Source of the DNA: Clavibacter capsici
GTDB lineage: Bacteria > Actinomycetota > Actinomycetes > Actinomycetales > Microbacteriaceae
Length of the DNA: 64,000 nucleotides
NCBI RefSeq assembly: GCF_001280205.1
Contig: NZ_CP012573.1
Coordinates: forward strand, 930,001 to 994,000
Reading direction: 5' to 3'
Position numbers and translations under genes: made by a program. The notes beneath the pieces were generated by a model, which did not search any database, was not told where the DNA came from, and saw nothing but the letters and a program-made list of their open reading frames with translations. Position 1 is the stretch's first letter. Every line of letters starts with the position of its first letter. Positions 46,853-54,811 of the stretch are shown piece by piece.

Positions 46853-46884
46853 TTGACTCGACGGAGTTACACCGGTGTAATTAT
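46853..46884 (+). promoter_or_regulatory. whiB promoter with overlapping 14-bp palindromic operator
   Basis: TTGACT (46853-46858) is a good -35. The perfect palindrome TTACACCGGTGTAA (46867-46880) fills the spacer and runs into the -10 region (TGTAAT, 46876-46881, or TAATTAT just after). A protein bound here would block or replace RNA polymerase contacts. The whiB ATG is at 46938 with GGGGAGA as ribosome site, giving a leader of about 50 nt. Confidence 0.65.
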
Positions 46885-46937
46885 GACGATGAGCTGGGGC
46901 CGGCCGGGTGCCCCTTGCCGCGTGGGGAGATCGTGAC

Positions 46938-47255
46938 ATGGCACTACCTGAGTACCACTCCGGAGTCCCCGACGACTGGTTCGTCGACCCCGTCCGACTC
47001 GGGGTCCCGGGCGTCCGCAGCGTCGACGACGGCAACCCGCTCGCCTGGCAGGCCGACTCGCTCTGCGCGCAGACCGACCCCGAGGCGTTCTTCCCCGAGA
47101 AGGGCGGATCCACCCGCGACGCGAAGAAGATCTGCGCCTCGTGCGAGGTGCGCAGCGAGTGCCTCGAGTACGCGCTGGAGAACGACGAGCGCTTCGGCAT
47201 CTGGGGCGGCCTCTCCGAGCGCGAGCGCCGCAAGCTCCGCAAGCGCGCGGTCTGA
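46938..47255 (+). CDS. whiB: WhiB-family iron-sulfur transcription regulator (WhiB2-like)
   Basis: 105 aa from the ATG at 46938. The four cysteines for the [4Fe-4S] cluster are Cys43, Cys66, Cys69 and Cys75 (C-x22-C-x2-C-x5-C), followed by the turn GIWGG (87-91) and the basic end RERRKLRKRAV that contacts DNA. WhiB proteins act with the primary sigma factor; WhiB2/WhmD types are linked to cell division and septation. Its neighbours (DUF3499, metallopeptidase, manB downstream) are those of mycobacterial whiB2, which supports this subtype. A palindrome overlaps its promoter. Confidence 0.94.
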   Translation: MALPEYHSGVPDDWFVDPVRLGVPGVRSVDDGNPLAWQADSLCAQTDPEAFFPEKGGSTRDAKKICASCEVRSECLEYALENDERFGIWGGLSERERRKLRKRAV

Positions 47256-47348
47256 CCCGCGCGCCGCGCCGGCCGAGGCGCGGGCCTTCCGGCGCGCCGC
47301 CCGGCTACGGCGGATCCCCATCACGCACCACGTAGGGTCTCCCCTGTC

Positions 47349-50300
47349 ATGCAGCCACGAGTAACCGCGATCCTCGTCGCCCACGAGGGCGCGCAGTTCC
47401 TCGACCGGACCCTCCAGGCCCTCGCCGCGCAGACCCGGCGACCCGACCAGGTGGTCGCGGTCGACCTCGGATCCCGCGACGGATCCGCCGCCCTCCTCGC
47501 CGCGTCCGAGCCGACCCGCATGGTCCAGGCGCCCGCGCGGATGACCTTCGGGCAGGCCGTCGACCAGGCCGTGCGCGTCATCCCCGCGCCGGAGGGCGAC
47601 CACGAGCTCCTCTGGCTGCTCTCGGCCGACAACGCCCCCGCGCCCGACGCCCTCGAGCGCCTGCTCGCCGCGATCGAGGCGTCGCCCAGCGTCGCGGTCG
47701 CCGGTCCGAAGCTCATGGAGTGGGAGCACCCCGGCTACATCCACGAGCTCGGGAGCACGCTGACCACGCTCGGTGCGGCCGTCCCCGTCGTCGACGTCGA
47801 GCTCGACCAGGCGCAGTACGACGAGATGAGCGACGTGCTCGGCGTGGCCGCGGGCGGCATGCTCGTGCGCCATCGCCTCTGGGACGAGCTCGGCGGCTTC
47901 GACGACGCGCTGCCCGTCATCGACGACGCCCTCGACCTCTGCGTCCGCGCCCGCCTCGCCGGCCACCGCGTCGTCGTCGTCCCGGCCGCGCGCGTCGCCT
48001 CCGCGGGGGACGCCGCGCCCGGCACGGCGTTCCTCGGCCGCCGCACCCCGCGGCACCGGCGCCGCCGCCTGCGCCGCCAGGCCCAGCTCCACCGCCGGCT
48101 CGCCTACGCGCCCCCGGCCGCCGTCCCGTTCCACTGGCTCTCGCTCGTCCCGCTCGCGATCCTGCGCGCCCTGCTGCAGCTGCTCCGCAAGCGGCCCACC
48201 GCCGCACCCGGCGAGATCGGCGCGGCCGTCCGCGTCGCCGTCGCGCCCGGCCGGATCCGCGCGAGCCGCCGCCGTCTGGCCGCCGCGCGCACGGCGCCGT
48301 GGTCGAGCATCGCGTCGCTCCGCCAGCCGCTCGCGGTCGGCCGCCGGCGGCGCTCGCTCGCCCGCGAGCAGTACCGCGTCGAGCACATGGGCGTCTCCGA
48401 CGGCGTCGAGTTCCTCGCCACGGGCGGCGGCTGGACCGTGCTCGCGGCGCTCCTCGTGTCCGCGGTCATGTGGCTGCCGCGCCTCACCGGATCCGCGCTC
48501 ACGGGCGGGCAGCTCCTGCCGCTCGGGCCGGGCGCGGGCGCGCTGTGGGCGCAGGTCGGCATCGGGGTGCGCGGGGACGGCGCCGGTCCCGTCGCGCCCT
48601 CCGACCCGTTCGCGTACGTGCTGGCCGTGCTGGGCAGCGTCACCGCGTGGGATCCGTCGCTGGCGGTCCTCGCCCTCTTCGTCGCCGCCCTGCCCCTCGC
48701 CGCCCTCGCCGCGTGGCTGTGCGCCGCCCAGCTGACCCGGAACGCCTGGCTCCGCGGGCTCGCCGCGCTCGCGTGGACCCTCGCTCCCACCTTCCTCGTG
48801 GCCCTCGGCGACGGGCGCCTGCCTGCCGTCCTCGCGCACCTGCTCCTGCCGTGGCTCGCGCTGGCGGTGCTGCGGGCCCCGCGCTCGTGGTCGGCCTCCG
48901 CCGTCGCGGGGATCCTCATGGCCGCCGTCGGGGCATCGGCCCCCTCGCTGGTGCCCGCCGTCCTCGTGCTCTGGCTCGTCGCCACGATCCGGGCCGGCCG
49001 CCGCGCGGGACGGCTCGTGACGATCCCCGTGCCGCTCCTCGCGCTGGTCGCGCCGCTCATCGCGTACCGCGTCATGCAGGGCCAGCCGCTCTCCCTGCTC
49101 GCCGACCCCGCCGTCCCCGCGGGCTTCACCCCCGCCGCCGTGCCGGGCCTCGCGCTCGGCTTCCCGACCTCGGGCCTCGGCGGCTGGACCGCCGTCGTCG
49201 ACGGCCTCGGGCTGGGGCTGCCCGGGTGGGTGCCGCTGGTCGTCGTCGCCGTGCTGGTCGCGCCGCTCGTGCTCGGCGCCGTGGTCGCGCTCTTCCTGCG
49301 GGGGTCGCACCGCGCCGCGCTCGCGCTCGGCGTGACGGTGCTCGGCTTCGCGACCGCCGTGCTGGCCGCCCGCACCGCCGTGCAGTCGACGGGGGCCGAC
49401 GTGGTGGCCGTGTGGCCCGGATCCGGCCTCAGCCTGCTCTGGCTCGGGCTCGCGGGGGCCCTCGTGCTGGGCTTCGCGACGCTCGGCCGCCGCTCGGTGG
49501 CGCCCGGCCTCGTGGCCGCGACCGCCCTCGTGGTCCTCGCGCTCCCGCTCGTCTCGGCGTCCGTCGCCGGATCCACGGCCGTGCGCGCCGCCGAGGAGAG
49601 CGCCCTGCCCGGCCTCGTCGTCGCGGAGGCGGCCACGGATCCCGCGGTCGGCACGCTCGTGCTCCGCGCGGGGGACGACGGGTCGCTCGCCGCCGACGTC
49701 GAGCGGGGCGCGGGCCGCACGCTGGAGCGGGTCTCCACGGTCGACACCGCCATCGGACCGCTCACCGACACGCAGACGCGGGTCGCCGAGCTCGCCGGCA
49801 ACATCTCCTCCCGCTCCGGCCTCGACGCCACCGACGACCTCCGGGGCCTCGGCGTCAGCTACGTCCTCCTGGCGCCTCCCGCCGGTGCCGCCGACGCTGC
49901 CCTGCACGACCGCGCCCGGTCCGCCCTCGACGACGACCCGGTCTTCACGGCCGTCGGCCAGACCGAGGCCGGGCTGCTCTGGCGCTTCGTGGGCAGCGAG
50001 GACCTCCAGGCGCAGGTGGCGGGGCCCGGGAACCTGGACGACCCGGGCCGCGTCGGCGTGCTCGCGGCGCAGGCGCTCGTCTTCGCGCTCACGCTGCTGC
50101 TCGCGATCCCGACCGGCGGCCTCGCCGCGCGGAGCCGCCCGCTGCCCGCCTACCGCGAGGCCGTCGTCGGCCCGGACGCGCGGCCCGCGGACGCGGACGA
50201 GCCGCGGCCCGAGCACGACGACCGCGGCACGCCCGCCTACCCCGACGAGCCCACCGGGGGCTCCGTGGAGGAGGCCGCGTTCGGCGACATCCCGCAGGCG

Positions 50301-50405
50301 GGGGAGCGGCGCGCCGGGGACGGCGACGCCCCCGTCGCGGACGGGCCCGACGCCGACGCCGGCACCCACGACGACGACCGCAGGAGGACAGATGGCCAGG
50401 CGTGA
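47349..50405 (+). CDS. GT2 glycosyltransferase fused to multi-pass membrane region
   Basis: 1018 aa. Residues 1-225 form a GT2 domain (VTAILVAHEGAQFLDRTLQA, VVAVDLGSRDGSAALL). At the usual DxD site it reads LWLLSADNAPAPDAL (91-101), so the canonical Asp pair is altered. A basic linker (RRTPRHRRRRLRRQ, SRRRLAAARTAP) follows, then about 12 membrane helices (345-740), an external domain with another helix, and an acidic C-terminal tail of about 90 residues. Similar fusions sit next to whiB2 and the DUF5719 gene in other Actinobacteria. It probably adds or exports envelope sugars; the acceptor is unknown. TAGGGT at 47333-47338 lies 10 nt before the ATG. Confidence 0.85.
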   Translation: MQPRVTAILVAHEGAQFLDRTLQALAAQTRRPDQVVAVDLGSRDGSAALLAASEPTRMVQAPARMTFGQAVDQAVRVIPAPEGDHELLWLLSADNAPAPDALERLLAAIEASPSVAVAGPKLMEWEHPGYIHELGSTLTTLGAAVPVVDVELDQAQYDEMSDVLGVAAGGMLVRHRLWDELGGFDDALPVIDDALDLCVRARLAGHRVVVVPAARVASAGDAAPGTAFLGRRTPRHRRRRLRRQAQLHRRLAYAPPAAVPFHWLSLVPLAILRALLQLLRKRPTAAPGEIGAAVRVAVAPGRIRASRRRLAAARTAPWSSIASLRQPLAVGRRRRSLAREQYRVEHMGVSDGVEFLATGGGWTVLAALLVSAVMWLPRLTGSALTGGQLLPLGPGAGALWAQVGIGVRGDGAGPVAPSDPFAYVLAVLGSVTAWDPSLAVLALFVAALPLAALAAWLCAAQLTRNAWLRGLAALAWTLAPTFLVALGDGRLPAVLAHLLLPWLALAVLRAPRSWSASAVAGILMAAVGASAPSLVPAVLVLWLVATIRAGRRAGRLVTIPVPLLALVAPLIAYRVMQGQPLSLLADPAVPAGFTPAAVPGLALGFPTSGLGGWTAVVDGLGLGLPGWVPLVVVAVLVAPLVLGAVVALFLRGSHRAALALGVTVLGFATAVLAARTAVQSTGADVVAVWPGSGLSLLWLGLAGALVLGFATLGRRSVAPGLVAATALVVLALPLVSASVAGSTAVRAAEESALPGLVVAEAATDPAVGTLVLRAGDDGSLAADVERGAGRTLERVSTVDTAIGPLTDTQTRVAELAGNISSRSGLDATDDLRGLGVSYVLLAPPAGAADAALHDRARSALDDDPVFTAVGQTEAGLLWRFVGSEDLQAQVAGPGNLDDPGRVGVLAAQALVFALTLLLAIPTGGLAARSRPLPAYREAVVGPDARPADADEPRPEHDDRGTPAYPDEPTGGSVEEAAFGDIPQAGERRAGDGDAPVADGPDADAGTHDDDRRRTDGQA

Positions 50406-51921
50406 CGCCGTGCGCATCGCGACGCGCGTGACCACCGGGATCGTCGGCGTCGCCGTGCTCGGGGTCGTCGTGACCGGCGCGCTCCTCCTCCCTCCCGCCT
50501 CCGACGCGGGCACCGCCCCCTCGGTGCTCGTGACCCCCGTCGCGACCGACCAGCAGCGCGTCTGCCCCGGCTCGGTCCTCCGGCCGCCCGAGGCGGAAGC
50601 GACGTCCACCACGGCCGCCGTCGCCTCCGGCAGCGCGGCCACGACGAGCGGATCCGCGACCAGCGGCTCCGCGGGCGGCGGCCCCGGCGTCCGCACCTCG
50701 CGGATCCAGGCGCCCGACGTCCAGGGCGGGGCGTCGACCGAGCCCTCGGTGCTCGCCGTCGCGGGCGACGTCGACGGCGCCCCGACCGACCTCGCGGGCG
50801 CCTCCTCCGAGGTCGCCACCGCGTCCGACCTCGCGGGCCTCGCGGCGGCTTCGTGCGCCGAGGCCACCGCCGACTCGTGGCTGGTCGGCGGCGCCACCAC
50901 GACGGGCCGCACCACCTTCGTCGTGCTCGACAACCCGTCCGGCGTCTCCTCGACCGTCGACCTCGCCATCTCGGGCGAGGAGGGGGCCGTGAGCGCGCCC
51001 GGGGCGAGCGGCATCACCGTGCCGGCCGGCACCCGCCGCGTGCTCAGCCTCGCGGGCCTCGCGCCGGACCTCGCGTCACCGGCCGTGCACGTCCGGAGCC
51101 GCGGCGGCCAGGTCGTCGCGCGCCTCGAGCAGAGCACCGTGCGCGGGCTCCTCGCGGGCGGGGTCGACTGGATCGGCCCGGCCGCCGCGCCCGCCACCGC
51201 GCTCGCCATGACGGGCCTCCGCATCGACTCGCAGTCCGCGCCCGCCGCCCCGGCCGCGCCCGCCGAGGGCGAGGGCGAGGGCGCCCCGGCCGAGGACGGC
51301 GGCTCGGCGCCCGGAGCGGGATCCGACCCCGGCACCGACCCCGACCGCGAGACGGCCGTGCGGATCCTCGTCCCCGGCTCCGAGGACGCCGACGTGAGCG
51401 TCAGCGTCGCCCCCGAGGAGGGCACCGACGGCACCGGCACGACCTTCACGGTGCAGGCCGACGCCGGCCGCACCACCGACCTGCCCGTCGCCGACCTCCC
51501 CGACGGCCGCTACTCCGTCACCGTCCAGAGCTCGGTGCCCGTCACGGCCGCCGTGCGCAGCGTGTCCGGCGCGGCCGAGGGCGGGGCGACCGACTTCGCC
51601 TGGCTGCCGTCCGCGGAGCCGCTCACGCGCGACGCGCTCGTCTCCGTGCCCGCCGGTCCGGCGCCCCTGCTGCACATCCGGAACGCGGGGGACGCCGCCG
51701 CCTCGGTGACCGCGCGGCCCACCGACGGGTCCGAGCCGGTCGTGCTCGACGTGCCCGCCGGATCCGCCGCCTCGGTCGCCGTGACCGCGGGGCGCACCTA
51801 CCTGCTCGAGGGCGCGACCGGCCTCACGGCGACCGTGACCCTGGCCGAGCCCGGCCGGTCGGCGGCGCTGCCCGTCGTGCCGGTGCTGCCGGCCGCGGAC
51901 CCGCTGCGCGTCCACCCCTGA
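50392..51921 (+). CDS. DUF5719 family secreted/anchored protein
   Basis: 509 aa, ATG at 50392 with AGGAGGA upstream, inside the last 14 bases of the preceding gene, so the pair is coupled. One N-terminal membrane helix (VTTGIVGVAVLGVVVTGALLL) leads to a large external part made of Ala/Ser/Gly-rich linkers and beta-sandwich-like segments (TTFVVLDNPSGVSSTVDLAI, PLLHIRNAGDAAASVTA). A Glu/Ala/Gly stretch near residue 285 (EGEGEGAPAEDGG) separates two halves. Cysteines are few. Function unknown; constant pairing with the GT2-membrane fusion suggests a shared envelope task. Confidence 0.82.
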   Translation: MARRDAVRIATRVTTGIVGVAVLGVVVTGALLLPPASDAGTAPSVLVTPVATDQQRVCPGSVLRPPEAEATSTTAAVASGSAATTSGSATSGSAGGGPGVRTSRIQAPDVQGGASTEPSVLAVAGDVDGAPTDLAGASSEVATASDLAGLAAASCAEATADSWLVGGATTTGRTTFVVLDNPSGVSSTVDLAISGEEGAVSAPGASGITVPAGTRRVLSLAGLAPDLASPAVHVRSRGGQVVARLEQSTVRGLLAGGVDWIGPAAAPATALAMTGLRIDSQSAPAAPAAPAEGEGEGAPAEDGGSAPGAGSDPGTDPDRETAVRILVPGSEDADVSVSVAPEEGTDGTGTTFTVQADAGRTTDLPVADLPDGRYSVTVQSSVPVTAAVRSVSGAAEGGATDFAWLPSAEPLTRDALVSVPAGPAPLLHIRNAGDAAASVTARPTDGSEPVVLDVPAGSAASVAVTAGRTYLLEGATGLTATVTLAEPGRSAALPVVPVLPAADPLRVHP

Positions 51922-51943
51922 CCCCGGCCCGCCGACGTCGCCT

Positions 51944-51974
51944 CTCGCGCGCTCGGACACCTGACGGGCGCGAG
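51944..51974. terminator. Probable bidirectional terminator
   Basis: CTCGCGC (51944-51950) pairs with GCGCGAG (51968-51974) around a 17-nt loop, in the 63 bases between two convergent genes. Confidence 0.5.
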
Positions 51975-51984
51975 GGATCCGCGG

Positions 51985-52428
51985 CTAGTGCGGGTCGTAC
52001 CTGTCGGGCGCCAGGTCCCACGGGTCCTTGTCGAGCAGCTCGGCGACCGCGCGGAAGACGCAGCCCTCCACGAGCGCCCGCTGGTGGTGCTCGTCGTCCT
52101 CGTGCAGGTGCGCGAGGCGCTCGATGGGGAGGCGGTAGAAGATGACGCGGCGCTCGTCGGGGAGCACCGTCCACCGGTCGATGCCGTCCCGCTCGCTGTT
52201 CTCCGCGGGCAGGGCGGCGACCTCGAACGACACGCGCGCGAGCTCGTCGGGCCAGAGGCCGCGCAGGTACTCGGCCGTGGACGCGACGATCTCGTCGAAG
52301 AGGTCGGCGCGCGTGCGGAGGACGGGCAGCTCCGGCCCGGTGACGGGGGAGCGCAGGCCGCGACCGTGCCGATCCCGCCACGAGCCGCGGATGGAGACGT
52401 GGCCTCCCCGGCGGCGCGATCGTGGCAT
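51985..52428 (-). CDS. Metallopeptidase-family (zincin-like) protein
   Basis: 147 aa from the ATG at 52428, which lies 6 nt after a TACGAT element. A basic N-terminus (MPRSRRRGGHVSIRGSWRDR) precedes a domain with FDEIVASTAEYLRGLWPDEL and RVIFYRLPIERLAHLHEDD. The layout and the divergent position next to DUF3499 and manB match the short metallopeptidase family protein beside whiB2 in mycobacteria. A full HExxH zinc motif is not evident (only HLHEDDEHH), so enzymatic activity is doubtful. Confidence 0.75.
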   Translation of the reverse strand: MPRSRRRGGHVSIRGSWRDRHGRGLRSPVTGPELPVLRTRADLFDEIVASTAEYLRGLWPDELARVSFEVAALPAENSERDGIDRWTVLPDERRVIFYRLPIERLAHLHEDDEHHQRALVEGCVFRAVAELLDKDPWDLAPDRYDPH

Positions 52429-52434
52429 GGCCCC

Positions 52435-52440
52435 ATCGTA
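52435..52440 (-). promoter_or_regulatory. -10 element of leaderless promoter
   Basis: TACGAT on the minus strand, 6 nt before the ATG at 52428. The divergent DUF3499 promoter (TAGTGT, 52460-52465) is 20 bases away. Confidence 0.5.
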
Positions 52441-52459
52441 CGGCCCTCGGCGTCGGCGG

Positions 52460-52465
52460 TAGTGT
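52460..52465 (+). promoter_or_regulatory. -10 element upstream of DUF3499 gene
   Basis: TAGTGT, 9 nt before the ATG at 52475; near-leaderless. Confidence 0.4.
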
Positions 52466-52474
52466 GGGCGCGAC

Positions 52475-52696
52475 ATGACGAACAGGCCCTGCTCCCGCGT
52501 CGGCTGCACCGGCGGCGCCACGACCACCCTCACCTACGTCTACGCGGACTCCATGGCCGTCCTCGGTCCCCTCAGCCACGACTCCGAGCCCCACAGCTAC
52601 GACCTGTGCGACCGGCACGCGGCCCGTCTCTCGGCCCCGCAGGGCTGGCAGATCGTCCGGCACGGCGTGCTCGGTGAGGTAGGTTTCGGAGCATGA
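52475..52696 (+). CDS. DUF3499 family protein
   Basis: 73 aa. It has the family pattern almost throughout: CSRVGCTGGATTTLTYVYAD, AVLGPLSHDSEPHSYDLCDR and HAARLSAPQGWQIVRH. Cys6, Cys11 and the later Cys/His (LCDRHA) could bind zinc, as in a small ribbon. Function unknown; found next to manB and whiB in most Actinobacteria. Its TGA overlaps the manB ATG (ATGA), though manB also appears to have its own promoter inside the last codons. Confidence 0.9.
   Translation: MTNRPCSRVGCTGGATTTLTYVYADSMAVLGPLSHDSEPHSYDLCDRHAARLSAPQGWQIVRHGVLGEVGFGA
52680..52685 (+). promoter_or_regulatory. -10 element of leaderless manB promoter
   Basis: TAGGTT within the DUF3499 coding end, then 7 nt and the ATG at 52693. 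Confidence 0.5.
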
Positions 52697-54120
52697 CGAC
52701 GACTGCCGCCGAGACGCTGACCGCCATCGTGAAGACCTACGACGTGCGAGGTCTCGTCGGCAGCCAGCTGACCGAGGAGCTCGTCACGGCCCTCGGCGCG
52801 GGCTTCGTCGACGAGCTCGGCGCCGCCGGCCGCGAGATCGTCGTCGGCCACGACATGCGCGACTCCTCGCCGTCGTTCGCGCAGGCGTTCGCCCGCGGTG
52901 CCACCGCACGCGGCGGGGACGTCCTCCTCATCGGCCTGTGCTCGACCGACGAGACGTACTTCGCCTCCGGATCCCTCGACGCCCCCGCGGTCATGTTCAC
53001 CGCGAGCCACAACCCGGCCACCTACAACGGCCTCAAGTTCTCCCGCGCGGGCGCCCAGGGCATCAGCCTCGACACGGGCCTCGCCGCCATCCGCGACCGC
53101 GCGATCGGCTTCCTCACGGACGGCATCGCGCCCGTTGAGCCCGCGGGCGAGGTGCGCGAGCGCGACGTCCTCGCCGACTACGCCGGCTACCTCCGCCAGC
53201 TCGTCGACCTCTCCGGCATCCGCCCGCTGCGCGTCGTCGTGGACGCGGGCAACGGCATGGGCGGCATGACCGTCCCTGCCGTGCTCGGCACCGCGGCCGG
53301 CCTCCCCGAGCTGCCCATCGAGGTCATCCCGCTCTACTTCGAGCTCGACGGCACGTTCCCGAACCACGAGGCGAACCCGCTCGAGCCCGCCAACCTGGTC
53401 GACCTGCAGAAGGCCGTCGTCGAGCACGGCGCCGACCTCGGCCTCGCGTTCGACGGCGACGCCGACCGCTGCTTCGTGGTGGACGAGAAGGGCCAGGCGG
53501 TCACGCCCAGCGCCGTCGCCGCCATCGTCGCGCTCCGCGAGATCTCCCGCGTGAGGGCGCAGGCGCCGCAGGGCGAGGTGACCGTGCTGCACAACCTCAT
53601 CACCTCGCGCATCGTGCCCGAGACGATCGAGGCGGCGGGCGCCACGGCCGTCCGCACGCGCGTCGGCCACTCGCTCATCAAGGACCAGATGGCCGCCACG
53701 GGCGCCGTATTCGGCGGCGAGCACTCCGCCCACTACTACTTCCGCGACTTCTGGGGCGCCGACAACGGCATGCTCGCCGCGATGCACCTGCTCGCCGAGT
53801 TCGGCCAGACCGACGGCCTCATGTCCGACCTCTCCGCGCGCTACACGCCGTACGCGCTGTCGGGCGAGATCAACAGCACGGTCGACGACGTGCCCGCCGC
53901 GTACGAGCGCATCGTCGAGGCCTTCCGCGGCCGCGGCGAGTTCGACGAGTTCGACGGCCTCACGGTCGACGGCCCGGTCGACGCCGACGGCGCGTTCTGG
54001 TGGTTCAGCGTCCGCCCCTCGAACACCGAGCCGCTGCTGCGCCTCAACGTCGAGGCGTCCACCGAGGAGCGCATGGCCGCCCTCCGCGACGAGCTCCTGG
54101 GGCTGATCCGCGGAGCCTGA
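52693..54120 (+). CDS. manB: Phosphomannomutase/phosphoglucomutase
   Basis: 475 aa. It moves phosphate between C6 and C1 of mannose (or glucose), giving mannose-1-phosphate for GDP-mannose. GHDMRDSSPSF is at 52-62, the phosphoserine loop TASHNP at 103-108 (Ser105), the metal site FDGDADRCF at 253-261, and the sugar-phosphate clamp RPSNTEPLLRLNVE near the end. It completes manA-manB, but no GDP-mannose pyrophosphorylase is in the window. It overlaps DUF3499 by 4 bases. Confidence 0.94.
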   Translation: MTTTAAETLTAIVKTYDVRGLVGSQLTEELVTALGAGFVDELGAAGREIVVGHDMRDSSPSFAQAFARGATARGGDVLLIGLCSTDETYFASGSLDAPAVMFTASHNPATYNGLKFSRAGAQGISLDTGLAAIRDRAIGFLTDGIAPVEPAGEVRERDVLADYAGYLRQLVDLSGIRPLRVVVDAGNGMGGMTVPAVLGTAAGLPELPIEVIPLYFELDGTFPNHEANPLEPANLVDLQKAVVEHGADLGLAFDGDADRCFVVDEKGQAVTPSAVAAIVALREISRVRAQAPQGEVTVLHNLITSRIVPETIEAAGATAVRTRVGHSLIKDQMAATGAVFGGEHSAHYYFRDFWGADNGMLAAMHLLAEFGQTDGLMSDLSARYTPYALSGEINSTVDDVPAAYERIVEAFRGRGEFDEFDGLTVDGPVDADGAFWWFSVRPSNTEPLLRLNVEASTEERMAALRDELLGLIRGA

Positions 54121-54203
54121 CCCCGTCGCCCGCCCGGCCCCGACGCCGCGTCCCTCCTCGAGGGGCGCGGCGTCGTCGTGCGCGGGGCGCACGCGCGGGA
54201 CGG

Positions 54204-54246
54204 ATACCCCCAGGGGGTTCCCTTGTGTACCCCCTGGGGGTATCGT
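54204..54246 (+). promoter_or_regulatory. Tandem CsoR operators and copper operon promoter
   Basis: Two palindromes of the CsoR type: TACCCCCAGGGGGTT (54205-54219) and TACCCCCTGGGGGTA (54228-54242), centres 23 bp apart. The second overlaps a TATCGT -10 (54241-54246), with TTCCCT (54218-54223) as a possible -35, so both sites cover the promoter core. CsoR should repress here and leave when it binds Cu(I). Confidence 0.85.
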
Positions 54247-54269
54247 GGATCCCGAGGGAAGGGGCCGCG

Positions 54270-54551
54270 ATGGTCGGGTACAGCGAGGGCAAGGACGACA
54301 TCCTCAAGCGGCTGCGGCGCGCGGAGGGCCAGGTGCGCGGGATCGAGCGCATGGTCGAGTCCGACACGTACTGCATCGACGTGCTCACGCAGGTCTCCGC
54401 CGTCACGCGCGCCATGGAGACCGTCGCCCTCAAGCTGCTCGACGACCACCTCGCCCACTGCCTCGCGGAGGCGGCCCGCGAGGGCGGACAGGTCGCGGAC
54501 GACAAGGTGCGCGAGGCCTCCGCGGCCATCGCGCGGCTCGTCCGGTCCTGA
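54270..54551 (+). CDS. csoR: Copper-sensing transcriptional repressor CsoR
   Basis: 93 aa, all-helical CsoR/RcnR family. The Cu(I) ligands are Cys35 (SDTYCIDVL), His60 and Cys64 (LDDHLAHC), the C-H-C set of true CsoR. The N-terminal DDILKRLRRAEGQVRGIERM is the family DNA-contact helix. ATG at 54270 follows GAGGGAAGGGG. First gene of the operon with copZ and copA and directly behind its own operators, so it is autoregulated. Confidence 0.95.
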   Translation: MVGYSEGKDDILKRLRRAEGQVRGIERMVESDTYCIDVLTQVSAVTRAMETVALKLLDDHLAHCLAEAAREGGQVADDKVREASAAIARLVRS

Positions 54552-54594
54552 TCCGCGCGACCCGCGCCCCCGCACCCACCGACAAGGAGACCCC

Positions 54595-54810
54595 ATGACC
54601 ACCACCGCGTTCCCCGTCACCGGCATGACCTGCGCGCACTGCGTCCGGAGCGTCACCGAGGAGGTCGGCGAGCTGCCGGGCGTCTCGTCCGTCGCCGTCG
54701 ACCTCGTCGTGGGCGGCGCGTCCACCGTCACCGTCGAGAGCGACCGGCCGCTCGACCCCGCGGCCGTCCGCGCCGCGGTCGACGAGGCCGGCTACGTCGC
54801 GGAGGTCTGA
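54595..54810 (+). CDS. copZ: Copper chaperone, heavy-metal-associated domain
   Basis: 71 aa, single HMA domain. The Cu(I) site is GMTCAHC (10-16), with the usual beta-alpha-beta pattern after it (VRSVTEEVGELPGVSSVAVD). It should hand copper to the P-type ATPase encoded 1 base downstream. ATG at 54595 has AAGGAGA 5 bases upstream. Confidence 0.94.
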   Translation: MTTTAFPVTGMTCAHCVRSVTEEVGELPGVSSVAVDLVVGGASTVTVESDRPLDPAAVRAAVDEAGYVAEV

Positions 54811-54811
54811 C

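Noticed and set aside
46944..51476. 1510-codon open frame on the minus strand opposite whiB, the GT2 fusion and DUF5719
   Set aside because: Arg/Gly/Glu-rich low-complexity translation without motifs, typical of antisense frames in high-GC DNA; the plus-strand genes have motifs and ribosome sites.
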